Notes under the pieces: generated by a model
The model's database searches: none
Seen by the model: the letters and a program-made list of their open reading frames with translations, nothing else
What the model was told of the DNA's origin: nothing
Made by a program: the position numbers and the translations under genes
Assembly (NCBI GenBank): GCA_031282505.1
Contig: JAITDP010000005.1
Span: 1 to 64,000, forward strand
DNA length: 64,000 nucleotides
Direction of reading: 5' to 3'
Source of the DNA: Mycoplasmataceae bacterium
GTDB taxonomy: Bacteria; Bacillota_I; Bacilli_A; Mycoplasmatales; Mycoplasmoidaceae
Shown: piece by piece, positions 19,767-30,654 of the stretch
Position numbering within the stretch: position 1 is the stretch's first letter
How the letters are laid out: each line of letters opens with the position of its first letter

Positions 19767-21554
19767 TTAGTTTTTGTTATAAAAAACAAGAATGTTTTCA
19801 ATAAAACGTTTAGCTTCATCATACGGTTCTTTTGTCATTAAATCAATTCCTAAAAGTTTTATGGTTTCAAGTGGCGATTTACTTACACCACTTTTTAAAA
19901 AAACATAAAATTTATCTAATATTTTGGGTTCTTTATTAATTATTTTGTTAGCTAAACAAATAGCAACAATTTGCCCAATTGCATATTTATATACATAAAA
20001 GTTCCCAGCATAAAAATGACTTATTCTAAAAATAGTACTAAGAGCAAATTTATATGGTTCTTTTATATCTTTTTTGGTTGGCTTTTGATATTTGCCAATC
20101 ATTTGTTTGTATATATCTTTTAATGAATCACTTGTAAAAGGTTTGCCTTCATTAACTAATTTATTCGCCTCATATTCAAAATTACTAAAAATAATTTGAC
20201 GTGTAGTACAACCAAAGAAATTGTCACATAACTCTTTAACATATTTGCTAGCTAATTTAGGGCTTTTTTTAATCATATGCATTGTAAGTAATACTTCGTT
20301 TAAAATACTTGGGATTTCTGCTGTAAAAATTGTTGTGTCAGCATAAATTTTTTGTGCCTTATTGTAATATAAAGAATTCATACTATGTCCTAATTCATGC
20401 GCTAACGTGCTAACACTGTCATAGCTTTCATCAAAATTCATTAAAATGTAATATTTATCAAGACCATATGTTCCACCAATCGAATAAGCACCAGAATATT
20501 TATTCTTTTTTGGCAAAAATGAAATTCATTTCTCATTAAATGCTTTTTTAAGGTTGTTGACATATTCATCACCAAGGATAGATAATGCCTCTAAAACATA
20601 TTTTTTTGCTTCTTCAATTGAAACCTTTTGTTGAACACTAGATAAATCCATTGAGGAATCTCATGGTTCAATTTTCTTTAGTTTCAAAACAGTTTTAAGT
20701 TTTTTAGTTGTTATATTTCTATATTTTTCATAAACTTTTTTTCATTCACTAACTTGTTTGTAAAGATTTTCAATTAAATTAAAATCAATTTCATCATCTT
20801 CACAAGTACGAGTGATGTAATCTTTGTAATTATGTAGCTTTGCATATGTGTTAAGTTTTAAATAATTGTAGTAAAGCGTTTTAGTTAAGGTGTTTTCAAA
20901 TTTAGAAAAGCCTTTATGAAAATTAATTCATGAATTTTTTCTTAAAACTCTATCTTTTTGTTTTAAATTTTTTGTTATATCTGCATGAGTAATTAATTTG
21001 TGAGGAACTCCCTTACTATCAAGAGCATCATCAAAAGTAATATCTTGTTCCAAAGTTGAGAAGATTGAACCAACTGATGAATTATTAATTGCAATTTTGT
21101 TTAATACAGCATTTTCATTTTTTGAAAGAATGTGTGTTTTTTTTGAAAAGAATAAATCAAATTCACGTTTGTATATGATTAAATCTTTTTGTTTTAAATA
21201 AGTACGTATTTTTTTTTCATTTTCAATAATTGTATTTGAAACACCAACAAAATGTTGTGATAATTCATGAGCTTTTAAATCGATTTTTTGTTCTCATCCT
21301 AAAAAAAATAGATCAGTAATATCTTCACTTAATTTATTAGAAACATAATTAGACAGTCTGTTGGTAATTTTCTCATTTTCTTGTGAAAGTTTTAATCATT
21401 TTCGGAAATTTGAAAGTGAAGAGTAAAAACAATTAACATATTTTATTAATTCATTTTCGTTTTTAACTCATTTTTTATACAAATTTTCCAATGTATCTGA
21501 TTTTAAAATATCTTCTAAATCTCAATTGTATTTATTGTATAAATCTTGCGCCAT
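19767..21554 (-). CDS. pepF: oligoendopeptidase F
   Basis: An M3-family zinc metallopeptidase that cuts short peptides in the cytoplasm. The length is 595 residues, standard for PepF. The zinc site is HELGHSMNS near residue 380 with a downstream Glu in AEIPSILNE; GGTYGLDKY and HFYAGNFYVYKYAIG match the family C-terminal domain. It starts two bases after the lgt stop on the same strand, so they are probably cotranscribed. Several UGA Trp codons interrupt a standard-code reading of the N-terminal half. Confidence 0.94.
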
Positions 21555-21556
21555 AA

Positions 21557-22624
21557 TTACAAGTAATTATATCATAAAAAGGTAGTTGGATTATAGATAT
21601 ATTTTTCAAGATTTTGTTTATTATTTTTTGATTTAAATAAGTTAATAAAAGCAAAGAAATATCATGGTATCATATATTTCCTTAAATATTTAGAAAAAAC
21701 AAAATGATTTAATATTAAAAAAGTTAGCCCAATAACTATTCAACAAATTGTTGTTATCATATTAGCATATTCACCAAAACTATTTCCATCATTATTCATA
21801 CGCAAAGGTGTCATAATGATTCGAACTATTCCATATCACAATACATATGCAAGAGCTAAGTCTCCACATTTTCTAATTTTGTTATTAGAAATAAATTCAA
21901 AAACAAAATATATCAATATTAAACCTAAAATATTTCCACATTGTTCAAAAAAAAAAACAGGCATGTATCAATTTCCATCTTTATACATTCATGGAAAAAA
22001 TGTTTTTAAAAAATTAATCAAATTAGCATCGGTTGTCTTGGGTCCAGTTAATTCTTGGTTAAAATAATTACCAAAACGTCCAACTATTTGCCCAACAAAT
22101 ACAGATGGAACGATACAATCTGCATAAACCCAAGCAGATACTTTCCTGTGAGTTGCACGCTTAGAATTCTTGTCTAATACATAATAAGATTCTTTTTTTA
22201 AAATTAATGGGAAGTAAATTAAACCAGCAATTACTGTAAAAGTTACACCTCATTCAATTGCTAATCCTGAACCAAAATCAACAAAAATTAAATCCCATGG
22301 TGTTTGTCCGATGATGCAAGAACCAATTCTAGCTCCTAAAATTGATGTAGGTATACCAATGATGCAAAAGAAATAAAACGGTTCAATAGAAATACCATAT
22401 TTGTACATTTTCAAGCAAGAAAGATAGATTGCAAATGCAAAACCTAAAAACATAGTCAACCCATACCAAGCAATTGGATGACTAAAAATTGTGAAAGCAG
22501 TCTTGTATGAGTAATTTCATTCACCTCTAGCTAACGAAATCACTAAAATATAGATGAATGCAAGGCATATAAAGATAGGCAAAGTGGAATATAACCATAT
22601 TTTGTTTTTATTATGATTATTCAT
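21557..22624 (-). CDS. lgt: prolipoprotein diacylglyceryl transferase
   Basis: Attaches diacylglycerol to the lipobox Cys of lipoproteins. The protein has 355 residues and about seven membrane helices; the N-terminus has FSHPIAWYGLTMFLGFAFA (the family H-x-ys region) and the signature GRFGNYFNQELTG near residue 165 is clear. UGA Trp codons are frequent. ATTATA on the plus strand (22631-22636) places a -10 box six bases from the ATG. The two LRR lipoproteins in this window, with LNQC lipoboxes, are probable substrates. secE diverges from it. Confidence 0.94.
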
Positions 22625-22656
22625 ATAATTATTATAGAATATAATAAACTCACCAA
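22625..22656. promoter_or_regulatory. divergent promoters, lgt / secE
   Basis: A minus-strand TATAAT (22631-22636) is six bases before lgt; a plus-strand TATAAT (22640-22645) is eleven bases before secE. Confidence 0.5.
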
Positions 22657-22857
22657 ATGGTTGCAAAGTCTGACAAAAAGAAAAACGGTAAAAATTGATT
22701 TAAGGTATGATTTTTTGGATTAGGCAAAGAGTTTAGCCGTGTTACTTGAGCACCTAAAAAAAAGGTTATCTTTAATTTTATGATTGTTGTCTTAATTACC
22801 ACTATTCTTGTTTTGATATTCTTAGGTTTAGATTATCTTTTCCTAAATATCATATAA
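22657..22857 (+). CDS. secE: preprotein translocase subunit SecE
   Basis: A small essential translocon subunit, 66 residues. A basic cytoplasmic stretch (FFGLGKEFSRVTWAPKKK) matches the SecE amphipathic hinge, followed by one C-terminal membrane helix. UGA Trp codons break it under the standard code. It precedes nusG, as in most bacteria. TATAAT for nusG overlaps its stop codon. Confidence 0.9.
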
Positions 22858-22858
22858 T
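22853..22858 (+). promoter_or_regulatory. -10 box for nusG inside the secE stop
   Basis: TATAAT includes the secE TAA and ends six bases before the nusG ATG, so nusG can start its own near-leaderless message. Confidence 0.5.
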
Positions 22859-22864
22859 ACTTAT

Positions 22865-23557
22865 ATGAGTAATGTAATTTTAGAAAAACCACAATGGTTT
22901 ATTGTTTCTGCTATTTCTGGTAAAGAAAAATCAATTGCCGAAAATATCGCTGAAAGAATCGTAACATATGGCTACACTGATTTAGTCAAGAACATTCAAA
23001 TTATTAATCGTGAACGTACAGAAGTTACTAATTTTAGCAAAAATGATAGCTCACTTCCAAAAAATTTAAATAATACAAAAATTACAACTTGAAAAGTTTT
23101 AGAAGATGGTAATTATCAAAAAATATCTCTTAAAACTGGAAATAAATTCCCTGGTTATATTTTTGTAAATATGGTATACAACCAAGATGTATGATATGTT
23201 ATTCGTAATACTCAAGGTGTTTTAGGTTTTGTTGGAAGTAGTGGAAAAGGTGCAAAACCAATCCCTATTTCTGAACTTCAATATAGAAATTCCTTTAAGA
23301 ATATTAATAATGAAAAAATTGATATTGAAGAATACATGAGTGCAGTTGTTGAAAAAATTGAAGCTGATACTATTATTGTTGAACAAAAATACGATTTTAT
23401 TGTTGGAGATGTAATTGAGATTGTTTCTGGAAAATTTGCAAACCATGCAGGGAAAATAATTGAATTAAACAATGATTTAAAACTAGCAGTTGTTGAAATT
23501 TCATCTAATGAAGGAACCACTAAATTTGAAGTTCCTTATTCTGATATTAAAAAATAA
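22865..23557 (+). CDS. nusG: transcription termination/antitermination factor NusG
   Basis: Binds the RNA polymerase clamp and couples it to ribosomes or Rho. The protein has 230 residues. The NGN domain begins QWFIVSAISGKEKSIAENI and includes KFPGYIFVNM and VIRNTQGVLGFVG; a charged insertion of about 30 residues lies between the first strands. The C-terminal KOW domain is DVIEIVSGKFANHAGKI. It follows secE by seven bases. Confidence 0.95.
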
Positions 23558-23598
23558 TATTTGTTTGTTTTCTAATATATATAATATGTGTTTTTATA

Positions 23599-23604
23599 TA
23601 TAAT
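23599..23604 (+). promoter_or_regulatory. -10 box for rpsD
   Basis: TATAAT lies seven bases before the rpsD ATG in a very AT-rich spacer. Confidence 0.5.
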
Positions 23605-23611
23605 ATAAATA

Positions 23612-24220
23612 ATGCGTTATACAGGAAGTATAAATAAAAAAAGTCGTCGTTTAGGTTTTTCTTTGTTGGAAAATGATAAAGAATTTTCTAAAGGCAAAAA
23701 AAGAACATATGGTCCTGGTCAACATGGAAATAAAAGACCTCGTAATTCTGAGTATAAATTACACTTAATAGAAAAACAAAAAGCTGCTTTAATGTATGGA
23801 ATGAATAATCACCAATTTAAACGTATTGTTTCTATTGCTATTAAAATGCCTGGATCAAATACAAAAAACCTTTTAGATTTATTAGAAAGCAGAATTGATA
23901 ATTTAGTATACCGTATGGGATTTGCTCCAACTCGCCGTGCATCAAGACAATTAGTTACTCACGGTCACGTTCGTTTGAATGGAAAAAAAATATCGATCCC
24001 TTCTTATGTTTGTAAAGTTGGAGATGAAATTTCAATTAAAGAAGTTTCTAAAAAGCTTCCAGTTGTTAATACACATGATGCTACAATTTTGCCAAAAGCT
24101 TTTGTAAAAGTTGATTTTAATAATAAAGTTGGCACTTATGTTCGTTTACCTGAAAGAAGTGAAATTAACCAAAACATCAAAGAAGCATATATCATTGAGT
24201 ACTACAACCGTTTAATGTAA
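23612..24220 (+). CDS. rpsD: 30S ribosomal protein S4
   Basis: A primary 16S-binding protein of 202 residues, full length. It begins MRYTGSINKKSRRLGFSL; YGPGQHG is the conserved early motif, and the S4 RNA-binding domain is SRIDNLVYRMGFAPTRRASRQL (shown only in part: RIDNLVYRMGF) with VTHGHVRLNGKK. In the plus-strand unit with nrdG, which starts four bases after its stop. Confidence 0.96.
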   Translation: MRYTGSINKKSRRLGFSLLENDKEFSKGKKRTYGPGQHGNKRPRNSEYKLHLIEKQKAALMYGMNNHQFKRIVSIAIKMPGSNTKNLLDLLESRIDNLVYRMGFAPTRRASRQLVTHGHVRLNGKKISIPSYVCKVGDEISIKEVSKKLPVVNTHDATILPKAFVKVDFNNKVGTYVRLPERSEINQNIKEAYIIEYYNRLM

Positions 24221-24224
24221 TCAT

Positions 24225-24758
24225 ATGCGATACAAAAACGTTAAACCAGATGAGATTCTACTCGCAGGAATCAGTGAACAAAGCCTAGTCAATGGCCCAG
24301 GATTGCGTAAGGTTTATTTTTCGCAAGGATGTACTCACCACTGTGATAAATGTTTTAATCCAGAAACTTGACCTTCGTTTGGAGGAAAAAAAATTAAAGT
24401 ATCTGAATTATGCAACACATTAAAAAATGAAGCTGATTATTTGGACGGAATCACTTTTAGTGGCGGCGATCCAATTGAACAATATGATAAGTTTGTTAAA
24501 ATTGCAAACGTTGCTAAAAAAAATAAATTAAATATTTGATTATGAACAGGATATACTTGAGAAGAGTTAATGAATAGGACTTTAATGGATAAAAATTTAT
24601 TAAGTTTTATAAAGCTATTAGATGTTATTGTTGATGGAAGATTTGTTTATAAACTTAAAAGTGATAAATGCAAATTTAGAGGAAGCAGTAATCAACGATT
24701 AATTGATGTTAAAAAAACTTTAAAGAATAAAAGTGTTTGTGAGTATAAAATAATATAA
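24225..24758 (+). CDS. nrdG: anaerobic ribonucleoside-triphosphate reductase activating protein
   Basis: A radical-SAM enzyme that makes the glycyl radical of NrdD under anoxia. The protein has 177 residues. The cluster motif CTHHCDKCFNPETW has the Cx3Cx2C spacing, preceded by SLVNGPGLRKVYFSQG, and GITFSGGDPIEQ is the GGE-type SAM-binding motif. UGA Trp codons interrupt the first 110 codons under the standard code. nrdD is not in this window. It is probably cotranscribed with rpsD (four-base gap). This family is a marker of growth without oxygen. Confidence 0.9.
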
Positions 24759-24762
24759 GGTA

Positions 24763-25917
24763 TTAATTACCTTTATAAATTTCTTTGGTTGGTGTAGTGT
24801 CAACGAAACGGCTGATAACGTTATAACATGGTCAAATTACTAGAATGTTGATTGTTGCTAAAAGTGGAAATGAAACTATTCTTATTAATACTCACGAATC
24901 AAAAGGTATACCGCCACCTAATTGATAATCAAAAGTTGGCATTATTGTAATATTAACTATTTGTTCACCAAAGAATATTGTACAAATAACAGGCAACAAA
25001 ATTCTTAGCATATTGTGAGAATTAATGTAAAGTATTTTTTTTTGCATCTTTGACATAATGTTTGCATATTTAATAATTGATGAATAATGTGTATTTTGTA
25101 TTTCAAAAAGTTTTTTAGCATTCACATCAGTTTTTATATTTTTTTTAATTTTATAAATTAATATATTCTTTTGGACGCCATATATTTTTCTATATTTAAA
25201 TTCAATTCAAAGTTTATGAATATATATTTGATACCTTATGACAAAATAAACTCATATTATGATTAATATAAGACCTACTGTTCCATCAAGAATCAAACAA
25301 ATTTGCAAGTAAGTAAATACAACATTAATTTTTAAAATACTTAATGAAAAATTATGACTTGCAAGACTTGGAGTGAAATACAAATATAAATTAGTAAGCA
25401 CTGTTCCAAGAATTCCAAACAAAGTTGTTAGAATCATCATTGAAAAAAGATTTTTTTTGCCAACAATAATATTACGAACTATTCCAGCGAAAAAACCATA
25501 AGCCAATGCGGCGATAAAATAACCATAGTGAAACATTCCAGCTGTTAATAATACAGTCATGATATCAGTGATTCCACCAATAAAAATACCTATTATTGGT
25601 CCAAATACCAATCCACCTAGTTTGATTAATATTCCTTCGATCAAAGAACGTCAAGAAGGATATACGCGGAATAATAATCCCATCAAACCAGAACTTAAGA
25701 TAGTTAATAAAAATATGATCGAAATAGACGTTGCTATGATCATACTAATATTTGTAATTTTTTTAGGAGTAAGACGAGAAAACACATTATATGATAATCG
25801 ATATCGATATCAAAGGTAAATCTTCTTAGTGAAAGAAAATACTAAATACAGAATAACAAAAGTGAAAAAACCAGTTATAGCAATTTTGTCATTCAAAGTA
25901 AATAAGTTAAATTTCAT
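24763..25917 (-). CDS. ECF transporter S component family membrane protein
   Basis: A 384-residue membrane protein. The middle third (about residues 85-220) resembles vitamin-binding S components: LIEGILIKLGGLVFGPIIG then GGITDIMTVLL and FFAGIVRNIIVG, with six hydrophobic segments. N- and C-terminal extensions carry additional hydrophobic and basic stretches, making it about twice the usual S-component size. The substrate cannot be read; folate or another vitamin is plausible given neighbouring folate genes. It starts one base after rpsQ and is therefore probably at the tail of that ribosomal operon. Confidence 0.75.
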
Positions 25918-25918
25918 T

Positions 25919-26185
25919 TTAACTAGCTTTTTTTGTTATTTTACTTAAACGATAAGATTTTGTTTTACTATAAGGACGTGTTTCAATAAAAGAAACTTCA
26001 TCGCCATCCTTAGCTTCACCTTTTTCATCATGAACGTGATATTTTTTATGAGAAATTACCAATTTTTTAAGCTTTGCGTGCATAAACTTAGTTTCAACTT
26101 TAACAACTATAGTTTTTTGCATTTTAGTTGAAACAACAATACCAACAAACGTTTTACGATTTAATCTATTTAATACTTGTGCCAT
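25919..26185 (-). CDS. rpsQ: 30S ribosomal protein S17
   Basis: 88 residues. RKTFVGIVVSTKMQKTIVVKVE then KKYHVHDEKGEAKDGDEV is the S17 OB-fold. A strong AAGGAGGT ribosome binding site precedes the ATG, which overlaps the rpmC stop by one base. It is the last ribosomal gene of this block; rplN would normally come next but an ECF S-component gene does instead. Confidence 0.96.
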   Translation of the reverse strand: MAQVLNRLNRKTFVGIVVSTKMQKTIVVKVETKFMHAKLKKLVISHKKYHVHDEKGEAKDGDEVSFIETRPYSKTKSYRLSKITKKAS

Positions 26186-26661
26186 TAATTACTACCTCCT
26201 TGTGTTTTACGAATTGCAGCTTTTTTAACTTTAACTTGACTAGTTTTTTTAACTGCAGCTTTCTTAGCTAATACATTATCTTCTGTTTTAATTATGCTTT
26301 TAACTTCTTTATCTACAACTTCTTTCACAGGAGCATTTGCATCAGCTTGTTGTTCAAATGCTTTTGGAGTTTCTTTCATTACTTCGTTTGCAGCATCATT
26401 TAGAGATTTTACTGTTTTATTTTTATTATCGTACATAAAAATTCCATGAGTACCAATAGTTAATTTAATAGAACGAGTTTTAAGAATAGTTAAAACACGA
26501 GCAATAGTTTTTCTAATTTCTGAAATTAGGTGTATTTTATTAAAATCACCAGTTTGTTTACGGAAACGGAATTCAAGTAATTGAAGTTTTAATCGGAAAA
26601 CTAAAATACATAGTTCTTCGTTTGTTTTATTTAAAAGATCTTTATTTAACTTATTTGCCAT
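26185..26661 (-). CDS. rpmC: 50S ribosomal protein L29 with long C-terminal tail
   Basis: Residues 1-65 are L29 ([25 protein letters not shown]-like [20 protein letters not shown] region near the exit tunnel). The protein is 158 residues against about 65 usually. The tail is low complexity: an acidic middle ([11 protein letters not shown]) and a Lys/Ala-rich end ([17 protein letters not shown]). Similar tails occur on other ribosomal proteins here. AAGGAGA precedes the ATG. It overlaps the rplP end by 11 bases. Confidence 0.93.
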   Translation of the reverse strand: MANKLNKDLLNKTNEELCILVFRLKLQLLEFRFRKQTGDFNKIHLISEIRKTIARVLTILKTRSIKLTIGTHGIFMYDNKNKTVKSLNDAANEVMKETPKAFEQQADANAPVKEVVDKEVKSIIKTEDNVLAKKAAVKKTSQVKVKKAAIRKTQGGSN

Positions 26662-27079
26662 TTTTTAATGTTTCTCCTTTCGCAACAACTCTACATAAAA
26701 CATTAAGTTTGTTACCAGCTTTTCTTAATGCATCTCTTGCGATAGCAGGATCAACTCCGCAGATTTCAAACATTATAGTACCTTTTTTAACAACAGCAAC
26801 GAAATATTCAGGGTTACCTTTTCCTGAACCCATACGAACTTCAAGTGGTTTTTTAGTTATTGATAATTGTGGAAATATTCTAGTTCACATTTTACCAGTT
26901 TTTCCTAAAACTTTTGCTAAAACGATACGAGCTGCTTCAATTTGATTACCTTTTACTCAATTACCAGTTGTAGCCATTAAACCAAACTCTCCAAAAGCAA
27001 CATATTTATTTCCTTTAGCTTTTCCATCATAAGATGTACGGTGCATTTTTCTATATTTGACTCGTTTAGGTTGTAACAT
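26651..27079 (-). CDS. rplP: 50S ribosomal protein L16
   Basis: 142 residues, normal length. It starts [40 protein letters not shown] and MFEICGVDP are the L16 signatures. It contributes to the A-site region of the 50S subunit. Ribosome binding site AAAGGAG. It overlaps the rpsC stop by one base and the rpmC start by 11. Confidence 0.96.
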
Positions 27080-27837
27080 TATTTAGTTGCTCCTTTCTTA
27101 TCATTTGGTCTATTGTTGTTGTAACCTCTTCTAACTGGAGCAGCATATTTAACAGGTGTAATTTGATTATTTAATCCTTTTTCAAAAATTTCACCACGGT
27201 TAATTCATACTTTAACTCCAATAGAACCTTTAGGAGTTTGAGCTATTTCGTGAGCGTAATCTAAATCACAACGGATTGTTGATGTTGGAATAGTTCCTTC
27301 ACTATATCATTCAGTTCTTGCCATATCAACTCCATTCAAACGTCCACCAACAACTGTTTTAACTCCTAAAGCCTTTTGAATCATAACATTTTTAATAGCA
27401 TTTTTTTGTGCAACTCTGAAGGGAACACGGTTTTCAATATCGTCAGCAATCTTTCTAGCAACAACTCTTGCAGATCATCAAACGTTTGAATATTCAACTG
27501 GAACAAAATTTATTTTAACACTACGTCCAACAATTTTTTGAATTTGATTAACTATTTTTTTGTTTGTTTCATCATCAAATAAACCTAATTGACCACAGTA
27601 AAGTAAAACATCAATTGTTGATTTTCTTTCTTTATCAAAACTATTTTTGCTTGTTTTTCTTTCAATTTCAATGTTAACAATTTGTGAAGCATTAAAATTA
27701 GCATAGAAATATTTTCTAATTTTCTCGTCTTGAACAAGCATTTTTGATAAATCTTTATCTTCAAAACCACTTCAACGAGAACTTCAGTTTCTATTAATAC
27801 CAGTACGGAAGCAAATTGGGGATGTACGTTGAGCCAT
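27079..27837 (-). CDS. rpsC: 30S ribosomal protein S3
   Basis: 252 residues. The N-terminus is [18 protein letters not shown], the KH domain is near residues 45-110 and the C-terminal domain ends with a basic tail ([17 protein letters not shown]). It lines the mRNA entry tunnel. AAGGAGG precedes the ATG, which shares one base with the rplV stop. Confidence 0.95.
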
Positions 27838-28385
27838 TATTTATTTCCTCCTTCTTCTTCTTTTTCGATATTTGCCGCAATCTTAATTTCTTCTTTAACA
27901 GGAACAGCTTCAATTGTTTTTTTAGAAGTTTTTATTTCAGGTAGTTCTTTATGTTTAATTACTTGTGTTTTATGAGTAGTTGCGGTTTTAATTACTTTTT
28001 TTGCAACTTTTGTTTTACCATTAGGTTTTTTATGTAGTGATAATTTATCATTGATGTCATCACTAACTGTTATAGATAAATGCGAATGTCGTTTTCTTAG
28101 TAAAGATGCTGAACCTTTAGCTTTTGGCATTGTTCGTTTAACGATTGTACCTTGGTTAGCAAGAATATCAAGGATGTATTCATTTGCAATGTTCATTCCG
28201 AAGTTATTTGTGCCATTAGCAACAGCAGAGTTTAAAAGTTTAAGAACGATAGGTGCACCTTTTTTATCTAAATTAAGTAATATAGTTTGTGCTTGCATTA
28301 CAGTTTTACCTCTAACTAAATCACAAATTAAACCTAATTTTCTTGGAGAGATAGCGATTTGTTTTTGAATTACAAAAGATTTCAT
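27837..28385 (-). CDS. rplV: 50S ribosomal protein L22 with C-terminal tail
   Basis: Residues 1-115 are L22: ISPRKLGLICDLVRGKTV, KLLNSAVANGTNNFG and KGSASLLRKRHSHLSITVSD, the last being the exit-tunnel hairpin region. The remaining 65 residues are a Lys/Thr then Glu-rich tail ending KEEEGGNK. The length is 182 against about 110-120. AACGGAGG ribosome binding site. Confidence 0.94.
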   Translation of the reverse strand: MKSFVIQKQIAISPRKLGLICDLVRGKTVMQAQTILLNLDKKGAPIVLKLLNSAVANGTNNFGMNIANEYILDILANQGTIVKRTMPKAKGSASLLRKRHSHLSITVSDDINDKLSLHKKPNGKTKVAKKVIKTATTHKTQVIKHKELPEIKTSKKTIEAVPVKEEIKIAANIEKEEEGGNK

Positions 28386-28723
28386 TATTTTTTATCCTCC
28401 GTTTTTGCTCCATCGGTTGCTTTAGAATCAGCAGCTTTGTTGTTAGAAGAGTGGGTTTTGAATGTACGAGTTAAAGCAAATTCTCCTAATTTATGTCCAA
28501 TCATTTCATCAGTAACATATACATTAATAAAGTCTTTACCATTGTGAACACTGAAGTTTAAACCGATTCAAGTAGGAGCAATAGTACTACGTCTTGCTCA
28601 AGTTTTAATAGGCTTATTGCTCTTAGCAGCAAGTGCAGCATTTGCTTTCTTATCAAGAATTGGATCGACATATAACAACCCTTCGCTTCGTCTAATTTTT
28701 CCAGCCTTATGAATATAAGCCAT
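28385..28723 (-). CDS. rpsS: 30S ribosomal protein S19
   Basis: 112 residues with about 20 extra at the C-terminus. [20 protein letters not shown] at the start is slightly remodelled, then [36 protein letters not shown] and [11 protein letters not shown] are the S19 core. TATAAT (plus-strand ATTATA, 28732-28737) ends eight bases before the ATG, so this is the first gene of the six-gene block; rplB, normally just before it, is missing. Confidence 0.94.
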
Positions 28724-28757
28724 ATACAACTATTATATATAAAATATAATATTTTTA
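28724..28757. promoter_or_regulatory. divergent promoters, rpsS block / holA block
   Basis: A minus-strand TATAAT at 28732-28737 is eight bases before rpsS. A plus-strand TATAAT at 28745-28750 is seven bases before holA. Both transcripts look leaderless. Confidence 0.55.
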
Positions 28758-29636
28758 ATGACTTTATATTACACTGATGATTATGATTTGTGTATGTACA
28801 AAATACAGGAGTTTAAACAACAAAATTATAAAATTATTGATGCCTCTGATTTTTTAATTAACGACTTAGTAGTTGCTTGTCAGCAAATATCGATGTTTGA
28901 AGATGAAACTAAAAAGGTTTATATTAATTGTTTTTTTCAAAAAAACGATGAAGCACAATTTAATGAGCTATTTTCGTCTTGTAATGATACTTTTATTCTT
29001 TCTACAACAAAAAAACCACAATCTTTTCTTGAATCAAAGATTATTAAGTTTACAAAAATGTCGAAAAAAAACATTGTTGATGAAATTGATAAGATTTTAT
29101 TAAAAAATAATATCTCTTTCGAAAATGATACAACAAAACTAAAATTTTTATCAATTGTACAAAAAAATCCTTTAATTTTAAAAAATGAACTTAATAAATT
29201 AATTAATTTTTGTACAAACAAAATCATTGTTAATAATGACATAGATGTTTTAATTTCTTATTCAAATGAGGAAAAGATTTTTGAATTAGTAAAATGCATG
29301 ATATGCGATAAACCTAACGCTTTAAAAATTTTAGATAACTTGTTATTGAACAAATTTACAGTGTTGGAAATTTTAGCAATTATTTCACCACAACTAATAC
29401 ATTTAAAATTAGTTATGCTGGCAAAAAAGAATAAAATTAATATTTTTTCAATACAAAAAGATCTAAATATTTTACCTTGACAAATCAAAGATATTGAAAA
29501 TATTTGTAACAATACAACTTTACAAAACGTTAGCAATCTAATTGAAGATTTATTTTTGCTCGATTATAATATAAAAATGGATAAAACTCATCCATATTTG
29601 AATTTCAAAAAAATTATTTTAAAAAATGGTAAGTAA
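28758..29636 (+). CDS. holA: DNA polymerase III subunit delta
   Basis: A clamp-loader subunit, 292 residues. The sequence is diverged, but the family layout is visible: an N-terminal region with MFEDETKKVYINCFF, a middle with KNPLILKNELNKLINF (the usual 'l.nEl.Kl..y' helix), and a C-terminal FELVKCMICDKPNALKILDNLL then ISPQLIHLKLVMLAK collar domain. Length and helix order fit HolA of Mollicutes. It overlaps the next gene by 11 bases. Somewhat uncertain because no catalytic motif exists. Confidence 0.75.
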
Positions 29637-30654
29637 AACTTTTCTCAACAAACATGCCAATGCAATTAAACACAATTTAAATACAATTTTTGATAATAGT
29701 TTTCTTGCTCCACATATTGTAAAAAATAATGGTTTTAAAGAAATAATTGAAATTGAACTTAGTATTTTAAATACTATTGATCCAAAAGAATTTAAACCAT
29801 TGATTGCCAAATACAATGAAGTTGCAAAAACAAAATTTCAACCTAAAACTTTAAAATACGATGAGGAATATGAGTATACAGACCAAAATAATTGATTAGT
29901 TTTGTATTGTAAAAATAATTTCAATATTGATATTACTAGTAAAAACCCTGTTGTTAATAATGAAATTAATAAGCAATTGAGTGTTGCTAACAATGACACT
30001 AAAAAACTTATGTTTTCTGGTGATGTTATCAGCAAGTCAAAAAAATTCTCAGACGATGTTCGATTAGGAAAAATATATTTGTATAAAACTAAACCAAGAA
30101 TTGTTAAAATTTTAAAAATATGTTTTATGTATTGTTTTTTAATTTTTACCGTTCTAATGTCTTGTACAACCGCTGTTTTCTTCATGACTAGCACAGATAA
30201 TTTTACAGCTATTGACCGTAATTCTTATGGAATTAGTGAAGGTGTTTTTTGATTATTGTTTTCTTTTTTTGCGTGAAAACCCACATATACAAATTTTATT
30301 AATTGATATAAAAAAAACAATGATAACTATCGTTATTATTTCCAATACGTTACTATTAGTTTGTTTTGTGTATTTCTTGGTGTGTTTTTTTTAACCGACA
30401 TCTTAAGTATTGATGATCAATATCCTACAATTTTTCAAAAATGAATTCATGTTTTACTTACTACAAATGATTCATATGTTTATGATGTTACTTTAACATT
30501 ATTTATTTTATACGCATCAACTATTTTCTTTTTTGTTGTATCTGTTATCATTATGATAATCGCTGTAAAAGCTAACCCTAAACAAGATAGTGAAAAAACT
30601 GCTAGAATTTTTAAAGAATATGTAAGTGATAAAGATGAAATTTCCAAAGCGTAA
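29626..30654 (+). CDS. hypothetical membrane protein
   Basis: 342 residues, not recognised. Residues 1-160 are soluble, charged and Lys/Asn-rich. Then four hydrophobic segments follow (about 165-190, 205-225, 235-260 and 290-320), with an acidic-basic tail ending SDKDEISKA. It starts inside holA (11-base overlap) and ends inside the ATP-grasp gene (20-base overlap), so the four genes from 28758 to 31578 are translated from one message. Function unknown. Confidence 0.75.

Noticed and set aside
24757-24773. AAGGTA/TACCTT hairpin between nrdG and the ECF gene as a two-way terminator
   Set aside because: The stem is only six pairs and no T-run follows it on either strand.
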